Source: an uncultured Lachnospiraceae bacterium (GTDB lineage Bacteria > Bacillota > Clostridia > Lachnospirales > Lachnospiraceae). Taken from it: DNA of 32,014 bases. Below the pieces are notes generated by a model. It worked only from the letters and a program-made list of their open reading frames with translations, ran no database searches and was not told the DNA's origin. Shown in pieces: positions 16,218 to 26,257 of the stretch (the stretch's first letter is position 1; every line of letters starts with the position of its first letter). A program made the translations under genes and the position numbers. Location: NCBI GenBank assembly GCA_944380065.1, contig CALWGM010000017.1, forward strand, positions 1-32,014, read 5' to 3'.

Positions 16218-16562
16218 CTACAGTTCCTCAAGGATCTGCCCCGAGATCCTGTAAATCTCCTTCAGGGTCTCCTCCGTATGGTCCGGATCATGGTGTCTGG
16301 ACAGTTCACGGATCAGACGGACATCCTCCTTCGTTTTCAGAAAACGCTCCACCAGATGGAGCTTCTCCTCATAACCGGACAGGATCCGGTCGCACCGCCG
16401 GATCAGGTCATGCACGCCCTGACGGCTGATGCCCTGTTCCTCGGCGATCTCACTGAGGGACATGTCGTTGAGTACCACATCCCCATAAACCTCTTTCTGA
16501 TGATCCGTCAGCAGTTCCCCGTAAAAATCATACAGGAAAACCCGGCGTCCAATCTGTTCCAT
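16218..16562 (-). CDS. ylxM: YlxM family DNA-binding protein, SRP-associated
   Basis: This 114-residue helix-turn-helix protein belongs to the YlxM/p13 family, which is always found beside ffh and affects SRP function in streptococci. The sigma-70 region-4-like HTH is visible: LLTDHQKEVYGDVVLND, SLSEIAEEQGISRQGVHDLIRR. The start is the ATG at 16560-16562 (MEQIGRRVFL) with GGGTGAT just upstream. An in-frame extension to 16697 crosses a good promoter and is rejected. It is the first gene of the ylxM-ffh-rpsP-khpA-rimM cluster. Confidence 0.93.
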   Translation of the reverse strand: MEQIGRRVFLYDFYGELLTDHQKEVYGDVVLNDMSLSEIAEEQGISRQGVHDLIRRCDRILSGYEEKLHLVERFLKTKEDVRLIRELSRHHDPDHTEETLKEIYRISGQILEEL

Positions 16563-16578
16563 TTCTATCACCCTGGCT

Positions 16579-16607
16579 ACTCTACCACAGAAGCGCATGG
16601 GTGTCAA
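16579..16607 (-). promoter_or_regulatory. Promoter of the ylxM-ffh operon
   Basis: On the minus strand TTGACA (16602-16607), a 17-nt spacer and TAGAGT (16579-16584) match a sigma-A promoter, about 17 nt upstream of the ylxM start. The -35 box lies within a perfect inverted repeat, GTCAAG-8nt-CTTGAC (16603-16622), which could be an operator. Confidence 0.75.
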
Positions 16608-16684
16608 GTATTTTTTCTTGACGGGTTTTGTGGTTTTTACTGTGTCGTTCCAATTCGCAGCCGCTTTGCCCCTCATGCGCAGAA

Positions 16685-16740
16685 ACAGCCCCGGCACATG
16701 CGCAGACTTGCTGCTGCCACAGCCGGGGCTGTCGTCTTTT
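16685..16740. terminator. Terminator hairpin between araA and ylxM
   Basis: An 11-bp perfect stem, ACAGCCCCGGC (16685-16695) with GCCGGGGCTGT (16722-16732), lies downstream of the araA stop at 16745. The tail in the araA direction is short (TTCTGCG); on the plus strand it is CGTCTTTT. It is probably the end of the arabinose operon, even though the U-run is weak. Confidence 0.65.
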
Positions 16741-16744
16741 CACC

Positions 16745-18241
16745 CTATCTGTAATAGATGGAATTCCATCTCAGTTCATTTTTGAACTGGCGGATGGTGG
16801 TATCTTTGTCGATATACACGGCTTCGATTCCCATGGACTCCGCCCAGTCGCCCATCTGCTCTGCCGTCAGGTCGTAGGAGAAGGCCGTATGGTGCGCGCC
16901 TCCCGCCAGGATCCAGGCCTGGGCGCCCACCTGGAGGTTCGGCTGCGGCGTCCAGAAATTGGTGGCCACCGGAAGCTTCGGCATGGGCTTTTCTGTCTTC
17001 CTGCAGTCCACATCATTGATAATCAGCCGGAAACGGTTCCCCAGGTCAATCAGGGACGCGGCGATACCCGGGCCTTCTTTGGACGTAAATACCAGACGGG
17101 CCGGATCCTCCCGGTCTCCCATGGAAAGCGGCTGCTCCTTGATATAGATGGGGCCGTCCGCGATAGATGGGCAGACCTCCAGCATATGCGCCTCTAAAAT
17201 CCCCTCTTTCCCGGGAACCAGATTGTAGGTGTAATCCTCCATGAAGGAAGTCCCCTTCGCGTCCTTTTTGCCCTGGGTCATGATCTTCATGATGCGTACC
17301 ATGGCCGCCGTCTTCCAGTCGCCCTCGCCGCCGAATCCATAGCCTTTTTCCATCAGTCTCTGGATGGCCAGGCCGGGAAGCTGCTGAAAACCTCCCAGGT
17401 CGCCGAAATGAGTGACGATGGCCTGATAGTTCTTCTCCTCAAGGAAGCGCTCCAGACCGATCTCCATCTGTGCCTGTACCGCCACATGGCGGCGGAACTC
17501 CTTCTCATCCCGTCCTTCCAGGAGAATGGTATATTTACTGTAATATTCCTCCACCAATGCGTCCACGTCCGCCTGGGAAACTGCCTGCACAGCCTCCACC
17601 GCTTCGTTCACCGGGTAAGCGTCCACCTCCCAGCCAAACCGGATCTGGGCCTCCACCTTGTCGCCCTCGGTCACGGCCACATTTCTCATGTTATCCGCGA
17701 TCCGCATCACCCGCACATGGCTGCTCTCGATCACGCCGATGGCCGTGCTCATCCAGGAAGCGATCTGTCTGTGAACCTCTCTGTCATCCCAGAAGCCCAC
17801 GATCACTTTCCTCACCTTGTCCAGGCGGGAAAAGATATGGCCGTACTCCCGGTCTCCGTGGGCAGCCTGGTTCTCGTTCATGAAATCCATGTCGATCGTA
17901 TCATAGGGGATCTCACGGTTAAACTGAGTGTGCAGGTGAAGCAGGGGCTTTCTGTACTCCTGCAGTCCCAGGATCCAGGACTTGGCGGGAGAAAAGGTGT
18001 GCATCCAGGTGATCACCCCCGCGCAGTTTTCATCGTTATTGGCCTCGTTAAAGGTTTTGCGGATCAGTTCGTTGGTGATCAGCGTCGGCTTCCATACCAC
18101 CTCATAGGGCAGCTCCCCGCTGGCGTTCAGGGCATTCACAATGATTTTGGAATGCTCCGCCACATGGGCGAGGCACTCGTCCCCGTAAAGATCCTGTGAT
18201 CCGGTACAAAACCAGAACTGATAATTTTTCTGTGGAATCAT
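16745..18241 (-). CDS. araA: L-arabinose isomerase
   Basis: This enzyme interconverts L-arabinose and L-ribulose, the first step of arabinose use, with a Mn(II) centre. The 498-residue protein is full length. The metal ligands and catalytic residues fall at the expected places: Glu306 (FGGEGDWK), Glu335 (SFMEDYTYN), His352 (EAHMLEV) and His450 (GGAHHTAFS). The N-terminus FWFCTGSQDLYGDE is typical. The ATG at 18241 has AGGAGG 8 nt upstream. It is the last gene of the operon, 14 nt after araD, with a terminator hairpin behind it. Confidence 0.98.
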   Translation of the reverse strand: MIPQKNYQFWFCTGSQDLYGDECLAHVAEHSKIIVNALNASGELPYEVVWKPTLITNELIRKTFNEANNDENCAGVITWMHTFSPAKSWILGLQEYRKPLLHLHTQFNREIPYDTIDMDFMNENQAAHGDREYGHIFSRLDKVRKVIVGFWDDREVHRQIASWMSTAIGVIESSHVRVMRIADNMRNVAVTEGDKVEAQIRFGWEVDAYPVNEAVEAVQAVSQADVDALVEEYYSKYTILLEGRDEKEFRRHVAVQAQMEIGLERFLEEKNYQAIVTHFGDLGGFQQLPGLAIQRLMEKGYGFGGEGDWKTAAMVRIMKIMTQGKKDAKGTSFMEDYTYNLVPGKEGILEAHMLEVCPSIADGPIYIKEQPLSMGDREDPARLVFTSKEGPGIAASLIDLGNRFRLIINDVDCRKTEKPMPKLPVATNFWTPQPNLQVGAQAWILAGGAHHTAFSYDLTAEQMGDWAESMGIEAVYIDKDTTIRQFKNELRWNSIYYR

Positions 18242-18255
18242 GTCTGTATCCTCCT

Positions 18256-18960
18256 CTATTTCAGATGATTCTGTCCATAATAGGCATTTGCGCCATGTTT
18301 TCTGTAATAATGTTTATCCTGCAGTTCCTGAGGCGCAGGGGTGTTCTGCGGATTGATCCACTCGCACCGCGCCGCCATTTTCGCCACTTCCTCTAAGACC
18401 ACTGCGTTGTGAACCGCCTCACGGGCGTCCTTTCCCCAGGTAAACGGCCCGTGGTTCTTGCAGAGCACCGCCGGAACCGCCAGATAATCCCTGCCCCTGG
18501 CCTCAAATTCATCCGCGATCAGCACGCCTGTGTTCCACTCGTAGGCCTCCTCGATCTCTTCCTCCGTGAGGTTGCGCACGCAGGGAACCTCCCCGTAAAT
18601 ATAGTCCGCATGGGTCGTCCCGTAACAGGGAATATCCCGGCCCGCCTGCGCCCAGCTGGTGGCCCAAGGAGAATGGGTATGCACGATTCCTCCCACCTTG
18701 GGGAAACGGTTATATAAAACCGTATGGGTCGGTGTGTCGGAGGAAGGGTTATATCTTCCCTCTACCTTATTCCCTTTCAGATCCACAACCACCATATCCT
18801 CCGGCGTCAGCAGGTCATACTCCACGCCGCTGGGCTTGATTACAAACAGCCCTGCTTCCCGGTCAATCCCGCTGACATTTCCCCAGGTAAAGGTCACCAG
18901 GCCATATCTGGGGAGAAGCATATTTGCCTCATACACCTGTCGTTTCAGTTCTTCCAGCAT
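18256..18960 (-). CDS. araD: L-ribulose-5-phosphate 4-epimerase
   Basis: This zinc enzyme of the class II aldolase fold converts L-ribulose 5-phosphate to D-xylulose 5-phosphate, feeding the pentose phosphate pathway. In the 234-residue protein the metal and catalytic residues are visible: Asp75 (SSDTPTH), His94 and His96 ([10 protein letters not shown]) and His170 ([10 protein letters not shown]). The GTTHADY motif and TWGNVSG loop are as in known AraD. AGGAG lies 9 nt before the ATG at 18960. It sits between the kinase and araA genes. The window's other class II aldolase-fold protein (7870-8568) lacks the AraD-specific motifs. Confidence 0.97.
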   Translation of the reverse strand: MLEELKRQVYEANMLLPRYGLVTFTWGNVSGIDREAGLFVIKPSGVEYDLLTPEDMVVVDLKGNKVEGRYNPSSDTPTHTVLYNRFPKVGGIVHTHSPWATSWAQAGRDIPCYGTTHADYIYGEVPCVRNLTEEEIEEAYEWNTGVLIADEFEARGRDYLAVPAVLCKNHGPFTWGKDAREAVHNAVVLEEVAKMAARCEWINPQNTPAPQELQDKHYYRKHGANAYYGQNHLK

Positions 18961-19015
18961 AAAAGTGTACTCCTTTTTGTGTCATGTCCGTTCTGTTTTC
19001 TGCCGCAGCCGCCCT

Positions 19016-20620
19016 TCAGTCCAGCTGCTTTACGGCTGCCCGCTCGATGGCCAGCCCCCGGTTATACCGCTCCATAAAAGCGTCAAATCCTTTCACATCC
19101 GCCGGATCCGGCATCTCTGAGATACCATCCTCTCCATGGAATACCGCCCGGTTCAGATAAGCAGCCAGTTCCTCATCCGCCGCCCGGTTCTTCATGTAGG
19201 AGGCCAGAAGCGCGATCCCCCAGGCCCCGCCTTCCCCGGCGGTTTCCATCACATACACCGGCGCGTCAATGGCGGCAGCCATGAACCGCTGCCCCACGCC
19301 CCTGGTCTTAAAGAGCCCGCCATGGCCATACATCTTTTCCAGACGGATCTTTTCCTTTTTCATCAGGATATCCATACCGTCCTTTAAGGCTCCCAGGGAG
19401 GTAAAAAGATGCGTCCGCATAAAATTAGCCAGGTTAAAGCGGCTGTCCGGCTTCCTCACAAACAGCGGCCTGCCCTCCTCAAATCCGGTAATGCTCTCCC
19501 CGGAAAAATAATTGTAGGCCAGCAGCCCGCCGCAGTCCGCGTCGCCCTCCAGCGCCTTCCGGTACAGATTGCCGTACAGGGTATCCGGATCTGTCTCCAC
19601 CCCAAAGGCGTTCAGCGCTTCCCCGAAAAGCCCCACCCAGGCGTTCAGATCCGAGGTACAGTTATTGCAGTGAACCATGGCCACCGGGTCTCCCGACGGG
19701 GTGGTCACCATATCGATCTCTTCATAATACGTGGAAAGCGGTTTTTCCAGGACTGCCATGGCAAACACACTGGTTCCTGCGGAAACATTTCCGGTGCACA
19801 CCTTCACGCTGTTGGTGGCCGCCATCCCGGTCCCGGCATCGCCCTCCGGCGGGCAGAGCGGGATCCCGGCCTTTAAATCGCCTTCCGGATCCAGGAGCCT
19901 CGCCCCCTCCTCCGTCAGGGTGCCGGCGTCCTCTCCTGCCACCAGGACCTGCGGCAGGATCTCCCGCAGCTTCCAGGGATACCCCCGGTCTGCAATCAGG
20001 CCGTCAAACTGGTCGATCATGCCCTGGTCATAGTCTTTTACCGCGGAATCAATCGGGAACATGCCTGCGGCCTCTCCGATGCCAACTACCTTCCTCCCGG
20101 TCATCTGCCAGTGGATATATCCGGCCAGCGTGGTGAGGAACCGCACATCCTGCACATGGGGCTCCTCGTTCAGGATCGCCTGATACAGATGGGCGCTGCT
20201 CCAGCGCTGGGGGATATTAAACTGAAACAGCTCCGACAATTCCTTCGCCGCCTGCTCTGTCATGGTGTTCCTCCAGGTACGGAACGGAACCAGGAGTCTC
20301 CCCTCCCCGTCAAATGCCAGATAACCGTGCATCATGGCGGAAAATCCCATCGCCGCCAGTCTGGTCAGCCGGACGCCGTATTTTTCAGCCACATCCTCCT
20401 TCAGCCTGCGGTAACAATCCTGCAGCCCGTCCCGGATGTCCTCCATGGTATACGTCCAGATCCCATTCTCCAGCCGGTTCTCCCAGCCGTGTCCGCCCTC
20501 CGCCACCGGACGGTTCTCCTCATCAATCAGCACCGCCTTGATCCTGGTGGAGCCAAGCTCAATGCCCAGGATCGCTCTCCCCTGCGCAATGGCTGCCGCT
20601 GTCTCTTCTCTGTTTATCAT
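19016..20620 (-). CDS. FGGY-family carbohydrate kinase, likely L-ribulokinase (AraK-like)
   Basis: A two-domain FGGY sugar kinase of 534 residues, most likely phosphorylating L-ribulose between AraA and AraD. Visible motifs are the N-terminal phosphate loop [29 protein letters not shown] with the following [19 protein letters not shown] in the second domain and the late [12 protein letters not shown]. It does not look like the classical AraB. It resembles the clostridial kinase reported as a non-orthologous ribulokinase (AraK) in Clostridium acetobutylicum; that link is from memory. GAGG lies 7 nt before the ATG at 20620. It is placed between the ROK kinase and araD genes, which fits ribulokinase; xylulokinase is the main alternative. 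Confidence 0.85.
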   Translation of the reverse strand: MINREETAAAIAQGRAILGIELGSTRIKAVLIDEENRPVAEGGHGWENRLENGIWTYTMEDIRDGLQDCYRRLKEDVAEKYGVRLTRLAAMGFSAMMHGYLAFDGEGRLLVPFRTWRNTMTEQAAKELSELFQFNIPQRWSSAHLYQAILNEEPHVQDVRFLTTLAGYIHWQMTGRKVVGIGEAAGMFPIDSAVKDYDQGMIDQFDGLIADRGYPWKLREILPQVLVAGEDAGTLTEEGARLLDPEGDLKAGIPLCPPEGDAGTGMAATNSVKVCTGNVSAGTSVFAMAVLEKPLSTYYEEIDMVTTPSGDPVAMVHCNNCTSDLNAWVGLFGEALNAFGVETDPDTLYGNLYRKALEGDADCGGLLAYNYFSGESITGFEEGRPLFVRKPDSRFNLANFMRTHLFTSLGALKDGMDILMKKEKIRLEKMYGHGGLFKTRGVGQRFMAAAIDAPVYVMETAGEGGAWGIALLASYMKNRAADEELAAYLNRAVFHGEDGISEMPDPADVKGFDAFMERYNRGLAIERAAVKQLD

Positions 20621-20663
20621 GTATAATCCTCACTTTCTTTCCTGTCCCCCCGCCGGTCTTCTT

Positions 20664-21617
20664 TTAAAGATGGCCGGCCGCATGGGCGTCCAGAATCAGT
20701 TTCACGCTGCCATAGATCCCGGCGTCGTTCCCAAGCTCCGCCAAAAGGAACTTCGCGCCGGTTTTAAAGGCATACTGATCATAATACTTTTCAATCACAT
20801 CCGTCAGCATCGTGCCCGCTTTTGACACGCCGCCCCCAAAGACAAAGGCCTCCGGATCCACTACCGTAGCGATCCGGGCACAGGCCATTCCCAGTGTTCT
20901 GCCCAGCTGTTCCACCATCCGCAGCGCAAAAGCGTCTCCCTCTTTTGCCGCGTCAAAAATATCTTTGGCCGTGATCTTTTCCAGTTTTCGCAAAACCGTC
21001 TCTTCCTCCGTCTCCCCAAGCGCCAGCGCGGTCACCCGGGCAATGCCGTTGGCGGAGGCGTACTGCTCCAGACAGCCCTTCCGTCCGCAGCCGCAGACCG
21101 CCGTCTCATGCTCATTCACCGTCATATGGCCGATCTCCCCGGCCGCTCCGGTATTTCCCGGAAGGATCTTCCCGTCAATGACAATGCCTCCTCCCACGCC
21201 GGTGCCAAGCGTGATCATCACCAGATGCCGGTAGGCGCTGGCACAGCCCCTGTACATCTCTCCCAGCGTGGCCACCGTGGCGTCATTTCCCGCCCGGCAG
21301 GGCAGCCCGGTGGCTGCTTCCACTGTTTCCTCTAATTTGAACGTGCCCCAGCCCAGGTTGACGCAGTTGCGCACATAGCCTGCCGCGTCCACCGGTCCCG
21401 GCACATCGATCCCCACTCCGATCACTTCATCCTTTGAAATCCCGCGTTCCTTTAATTTCCCGTCTATGGCAGCCGCCACATCCGGGATCACATTTGCCCC
21501 GTGATCCGTGGTATCCGTCTTTATCTCCCATTTTTCCAGCAATTCTCCGGCGGCTGTAAAAAATCCCATTTTTACAGTCGTTCCGCCCACATCAATACCA
21601 AACGCATATTGTTTCAT
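20664..21617 (-). CDS. ROK family sugar kinase (glucokinase type)
   Basis: This 317-residue ROK protein probably phosphorylates glucose or a related hexose with ATP. Motifs: ATP loop GIDVGGTTVKMGFF (7-20), sugar-binding AGNDATVATLGE with catalytic Asp112, ITLGTGVGGGIV, EIGH with His164, and the zinc-binding CGCGRKGCLEQ (Cys175, Cys177, Cys182). No N-terminal HTH is present, so it is a kinase and not a ROK repressor. The start is ATG 21615-21617 with AGGAGG 8 nt upstream; longer in-frame reading would enter the leader hairpins. It is the first gene of the arabinose operon, where a glucokinase is not metabolically required. Confidence 0.92.
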   Translation of the reverse strand: MKQYAFGIDVGGTTVKMGFFTAAGELLEKWEIKTDTTDHGANVIPDVAAAIDGKLKERGISKDEVIGVGIDVPGPVDAAGYVRNCVNLGWGTFKLEETVEAATGLPCRAGNDATVATLGEMYRGCASAYRHLVMITLGTGVGGGIVIDGKILPGNTGAAGEIGHMTVNEHETAVCGCGRKGCLEQYASANGIARVTALALGETEEETVLRKLEKITAKDIFDAAKEGDAFALRMVEQLGRTLGMACARIATVVDPEAFVFGGGVSKAGTMLTDVIEKYYDQYAFKTGAKFLLAELGNDAGIYGSVKLILDAHAAGHL

Positions 21618-21649
21618 AACCACGTCCTCCTGCTTCCTTTTCTGCCCAT

Positions 21650-21658
21650 AGTATACCA
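21650..21658 (-). promoter_or_regulatory. Possible second promoter of the arabinose operon
   Basis: On the minus strand TGGTATACT is an extended -10 motif (hexamer at 21650-21655), with no recognisable -35. It lies directly after the second leader hairpin and about 32 nt before the ROK kinase start, so transcription from it would leave out both hairpin units. Confidence 0.4.
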
Positions 21659-21708
21659 TGTCCACTAACCTCATCGTTCGCCTCCGGCTCCGATTCGCTA
21701 AGTGGACA
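21659..21708 (-). repeat. Second hairpin unit in the arabinose leader
   Basis: TGTCCACT (21659-21666) and AGTGGACA (21701-21708) are exact inverted repeats. On the minus strand the unit reads CCACTTAGCGA, then a GC-rich middle, then GGTTAGTGG. It shares the opening CACTTAGCGA with the first unit at 21715-21748 but has a longer loop, so the leader holds two related units in tandem. Confidence 0.65.
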
Positions 21709-21714
21709 GGTATG

Positions 21715-21748
21715 ACTCGCACTAAGCTCGAAAAAACCTCGCTAAGTG
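21715..21748 (-). repeat. Leader element copy B
   Basis: On the minus strand this stretch begins CACTTAGCGAGG and ends CTTAGTGCGAGT. It is 27/34 identical, ungapped, to the relP leader copy at 13414-13447. It begins 5 nt after the -10 box at 21754-21759. Its ends (CACT/AGTG) can pair as an imperfect hairpin with a U-rich loop. Confidence 0.75.
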
Positions 21749-21753
21749 CTCAT

Positions 21754-21762
21754 ATTATACCA
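21754..21762 (-). promoter_or_regulatory. Promoter of the ROK-ara operon (extended -10)
   Basis: The minus strand reads TGGTATAAT, a consensus extended -10 (hexamer at 21754-21759). The -35 region falls inside the preceding mutS terminator and matches poorly. The leader element begins immediately downstream. Confidence 0.65.
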
Positions 21763-21764
21763 TA

Positions 21765-21800
21765 AAAAAATACACCTTTCTGCAAAAAGATGTATTTTTT
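21765..21800 (-). terminator. Intrinsic terminator after the MutS-like gene
   Basis: On the minus strand AAAAAATACA pairs with TGTATTTTTT around an inner CTTT/AAAG stem and a short loop. This gives a long, mostly perfect hairpin ending in six T, 9 nt after the stop of the MutS-like gene at 21809. It abuts the next promoter. Confidence 0.8.
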
Positions 21801-21808
21801 CATAATTG

Positions 21809-23416
21809 TTATTGATCTTTTTCATGCTCCGCCAGGATCCCTTCCAGATCCAGTCCGTACCGCCTCGCGATATCCCTGGCGTAGCTGAGCCCGTCCGGCG
21901 TTGTCCGGACAACCCGGTAGCTTCTGGTCCCGTCCTCCTTATTTTCCATCTGGGCCACCAGGTTGTCAATCTTCCCGCGGTTTCCGGGATAACTGTTATA
22001 TTCCGCCACATGCAGGGGCAGGTCATGGATATGCGTCACATACAGGCCGCAGCAGCCGATCACACCAATGGCCGTCAGCACTTCAGACGCAATGTATCCC
22101 GCCTCCAGCCCGCTGGTACTGGAAAAAGATTCATCCATCAGCAGCATGTCCGTATCCGTCAGCGCGGCCATAATCCCGCTCAGACGCGCGCATTCGCTTT
22201 CCAGCCGCCCTTTTCCGTAATTATCCTCATCAGAAGCCGGAAAATGCGTAAAAATCCCGGTCACCGGACTCATATACGCCTGCTTTGCCGGGACAAAAAG
22301 CCCTAACTGGAACAGCGCCTGCGCCATCCCCACGGAATAGGCAAAAATGGACTTGCCGCCGTGGTTCGGCCCGGTTACCAGATAGAAACGTCCCTTTTCA
22401 TCCAATTCATAAGAATTGGCCACCACCGTTTTTTCCACAGAGCGAATTGCCAGCATGGGATTATACACCTGTTTCAGCGCGCATTTTTTCTCCTCCACCG
22501 GCGCGATCCGCGGGCGGCACATTTCAAAGCCCCGGTCTTTCATATCGAGAACAAACTTCACCCCTGCCGTCAGGAAACGGATATCATCCAGCAGGGAAAC
22601 AAAAAACGCCGTATGGATCTTGAAATAGTTCTGCACCACCGGTTCAAAATCCCTGAGGGATTTTTTAAATATGGTATGCAGCGCGCTGCTGACCGCGTAA
22701 TTGAGACTCTTTAACTCTTCCCCGTGAAGCCCCTTCGTCAGGGGATACAGGGAGGATATCATCGCCTGGTCCGACGCTTTTTTGCGGAACAGCTTGTCCA
22801 TCAGGCTCCCCGGCTTGAAGGCATCCACATTCACCGACAGGATCCCGGCCTCCTTCGGGCACAGGTTTTCATCCAGGTTCACCCCGATCGTCACGCTTTT
22901 CAGGTTGCCGAAATCCGTCTCTGTTTTTCCCAGCTCCTGTTTCAGCCCCTGGAACTCCTCCCCCTTCACAATCTCCCGGATCCGCTCACGGAATGCCAGC
23001 AGACCTTCGGAATGCACCTCATACTTTTCAAAGGCTCCGGCAAACAGCTCCACAATCTCCTGGTACAGCTCCAGATAACGGACGGAGCCCAGCGCCGAAT
23101 CCACCGAAAAATCCGGGTTCAGGACCTTTTTCAGGTCATTGATATGGTAGATCAGGGAAACCGCATCACAAAACACCTGGTACAGCTCCCGGTGTTCTGT
23201 CAGATCTTCTACAATACCAAGGCGGTACTCCAAAACCCGGGGATCTGAAGAAAAAAATTTCTCCAGGGACAAATCTTTCCCTCCCCGGTAGTTCTCCTGC
23301 GGGATCACCACCATATCGTCGATCTGCAGTGAATGGATAAAATCATAATTTCCCCATGGTTTTTCTCCCGCCACATCATAATCCGGCGGGTAAATCAGCC
23401 GATACGTATCTTTCAT
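21809..23416 (-). CDS. Short MutS-like ATPase without mismatch-recognition domain
   Basis: The 535-residue protein has the MutS core/lever region (about 60-300, helical) and the MutS ATPase. ATPase motifs: Walker A GPNHGGKS (349-356), a conserved ESECARLSGI segment, Walker B DMLLMDES (423-430) with FSSTSG, and the switch THIHDL (461-466). There is no N-terminal mismatch-binding domain with the Phe-x-Glu motif, and no Smr nuclease domain, so it is unlikely to be the general mismatch repair MutS. Stand-alone members of this type are common in Clostridia with no defined role. It has its own promoter (23575-23602) and terminator. The LytTR regulator gene lies upstream in the same direction. Confidence 0.87.
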   Translation of the reverse strand: MKDTYRLIYPPDYDVAGEKPWGNYDFIHSLQIDDMVVIPQENYRGGKDLSLEKFFSSDPRVLEYRLGIVEDLTEHRELYQVFCDAVSLIYHINDLKKVLNPDFSVDSALGSVRYLELYQEIVELFAGAFEKYEVHSEGLLAFRERIREIVKGEEFQGLKQELGKTETDFGNLKSVTIGVNLDENLCPKEAGILSVNVDAFKPGSLMDKLFRKKASDQAMISSLYPLTKGLHGEELKSLNYAVSSALHTIFKKSLRDFEPVVQNYFKIHTAFFVSLLDDIRFLTAGVKFVLDMKDRGFEMCRPRIAPVEEKKCALKQVYNPMLAIRSVEKTVVANSYELDEKGRFYLVTGPNHGGKSIFAYSVGMAQALFQLGLFVPAKQAYMSPVTGIFTHFPASDEDNYGKGRLESECARLSGIMAALTDTDMLLMDESFSSTSGLEAGYIASEVLTAIGVIGCCGLYVTHIHDLPLHVAEYNSYPGNRGKIDNLVAQMENKEDGTRSYRVVRTTPDGLSYARDIARRYGLDLEGILAEHEKDQ

Positions 23417-23492
23417 GTCGCACTCCTGTCACAAATTCACAAATAATTTACTGTAATTATCTGACAAAATGCAAAAAAAATCAACCTTAACC

Positions 23493-23515
23493 GCCGGATA
23501 TCTTCTCATTCCGGC
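23493..23515. other. Hairpin in the long leader of the MutS-like gene
   Basis: GCCGGA (23493-23498) and TCCGGC (23510-23515) form a perfect stem. On the minus strand a run of eight T follows about 14 nt later, too far for a standard terminator. It sits in a leader of roughly 150 nt between the promoter and the start codon and could be an attenuator-like element. Confidence 0.35.
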
Positions 23516-23574
23516 AGATACTGTACGCCCGGGTCTGTATCCGCACTGTTTAAGCGCAAATATCCATATGTTTT

Positions 23575-23602
23575 ATTATATCATGTATCATATACGTGTC
23601 CG
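23575..23602 (-). promoter_or_regulatory. Promoter of the MutS-like gene
   Basis: The minus strand has TGATATAAT, an extended consensus -10 (hexamer 23575-23580), with CGGACA (23597-23602) 16 nt upstream as a 4/6 -35 match. It gives a leader of about 150 nt before the ATG at 23416. Confidence 0.65.
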
Positions 23603-23647
23603 AACCGGAAAACACAGCGAAAAGGTTCCGGCAAATCAGGCTCCCCG

Positions 23648-24400
23648 CTAATCGTCCCTGAATCTGTTTAAAAAGTCTTGTTTGATTACTCTTCCTATAT
23701 CTAATGTCCCAAAATTCTTCTTCAGGGAAACATAATTGTTCACCGTATCCACGGCGCTAATAAATCTGCGGTTTACAACAGTACTTCTGTTGCACTGCAG
23801 AAAATAGCGGGGGTCCAGCTCCCTGGTAAAATCCGCCAGCGGAACATACGGCAATACCATGGTGCCGTCCACACAGTGCAGATAATTCTTTTTCGCCCGG
23901 ATTTCAATATAGACAATTTTTCTGGTTTCCACAGAATACAAGATCCCGTCCTTTCTGAAATAGAAATTTTCCGTGATCTCCGGCCTGTTTCTGGTTGATT
24001 TCAGCACCTCTGTAAAGAGGAGTGCCGCCGCATGGAAATCAAACGGCTTCTCCAGATAGCTGTAGCAGTGCAGCTGGCTGTAGGCATAGAACTTGGGATC
24101 CTCCAGCCCGGTAATAAAAATGACCGGAGTCAGCTTGTAGTACTCAATCTCCCGGATCCGCTCCACAAACGCCATTCCTGACACATCGGAAGCTTTCCTG
24201 TGATCCAGCACAACATCCACCACAAACAGGTCATAAAATCCGCCCACCGCCAGAACATAAGCGTCTTTTGCCGAATCCGCAACCGAAATCTGGCTGTGAA
24301 TCTCCAGACGGCTGAAAATATTTTTCAATAACTCCTGCGTACTTTTGTTGTCTTCTAATATTAAAACATTCTTCACTTTCATTTCCTCATTCATGATCAT
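23648..24400 (-). CDS. LytTR-family response regulator
   Basis: This is a two-domain regulator of 250 residues. The receiver domain (about 10-130) has the acidic pair Glu16-Asp17, phosphoacceptor Asp62 (LFVVDVVL), Thr97 and Lys118 (YLEKPF). The LytTR DNA-binding domain (about 144-245) has IVYIEIRAKKNYLHC, LADFTRELDPRYFLQCNRS and VNRRFISAVD. Such AgrA/LytR-type regulators often control secreted peptides, bacteriocins or cell-surface genes. No histidine kinase is adjacent, so it is an orphan here. The start is uncertain: ATG 24400 has weak Shine-Dalgarno complementarity, while a GTG at residue 9 has GAGG about 8 nt upstream. Confidence 0.9.
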   Translation of the reverse strand: MIMNEEMKVKNVLILEDNKSTQELLKNIFSRLEIHSQISVADSAKDAYVLAVGGFYDLFVVDVVLDHRKASDVSGMAFVERIREIEYYKLTPVIFITGLEDPKFYAYSQLHCYSYLEKPFDFHAAALLFTEVLKSTRNRPEITENFYFRKDGILYSVETRKIVYIEIRAKKNYLHCVDGTMVLPYVPLADFTRELDPRYFLQCNRSTVVNRRFISAVDTVNNYVSLKKNFGTLDIGRVIKQDFLNRFRDD

Positions 24401-24415
24401 ATTATCCGTAATACA

Positions 24416-24444
24416 ATTATCCTTTTTACTGGCCGGAAATGCAA
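24416..24444 (-). promoter_or_regulatory. Promoter of the LytTR regulator gene
   Basis: The minus strand has TTGCAT (24439-24444), a 17-nt spacer and GATAAT (24416-24421), about 16 nt before the ATG at 24400. No paired LytTR direct repeat was recognised nearby. Confidence 0.6.
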
Positions 24445-24509
24445 GAGAACTTTAGTTCAATCTGAAATTTTGTTGCGCTGCGGGGCAAAAAAACTGCGTC
24501 AGGCGCCAT

Positions 24510-24545
24510 AAATAAAACGCCGCAGACAAAATCTGCGGCGTAAAA
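24510..24545 (-). terminator. Intrinsic terminator of groESL
   Basis: CGCCGCAGA (24518-24526) is an exact inverted repeat of TCTGCGGCG (24532-24540), with a 5-nt loop. On the minus strand it is followed by TTTTATTTAT, 30 nt after the groEL stop. This is a textbook terminator. Confidence 0.9.
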
Positions 24546-24570
24546 TGAGTTCTGTTTGATTGTAGACTGC

Positions 24571-26235
<1,665 letters not shown>

Positions 26236-26257
26236 CTATTTCTTTTTCTGTCTGCGT

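Noticed and set aside
16747..18199. Long plus-strand open frames opposite araA
   Set aside because: These are shadow frames of a highly conserved gene, rich in His/Pro/Arg, without ribosome binding sites.
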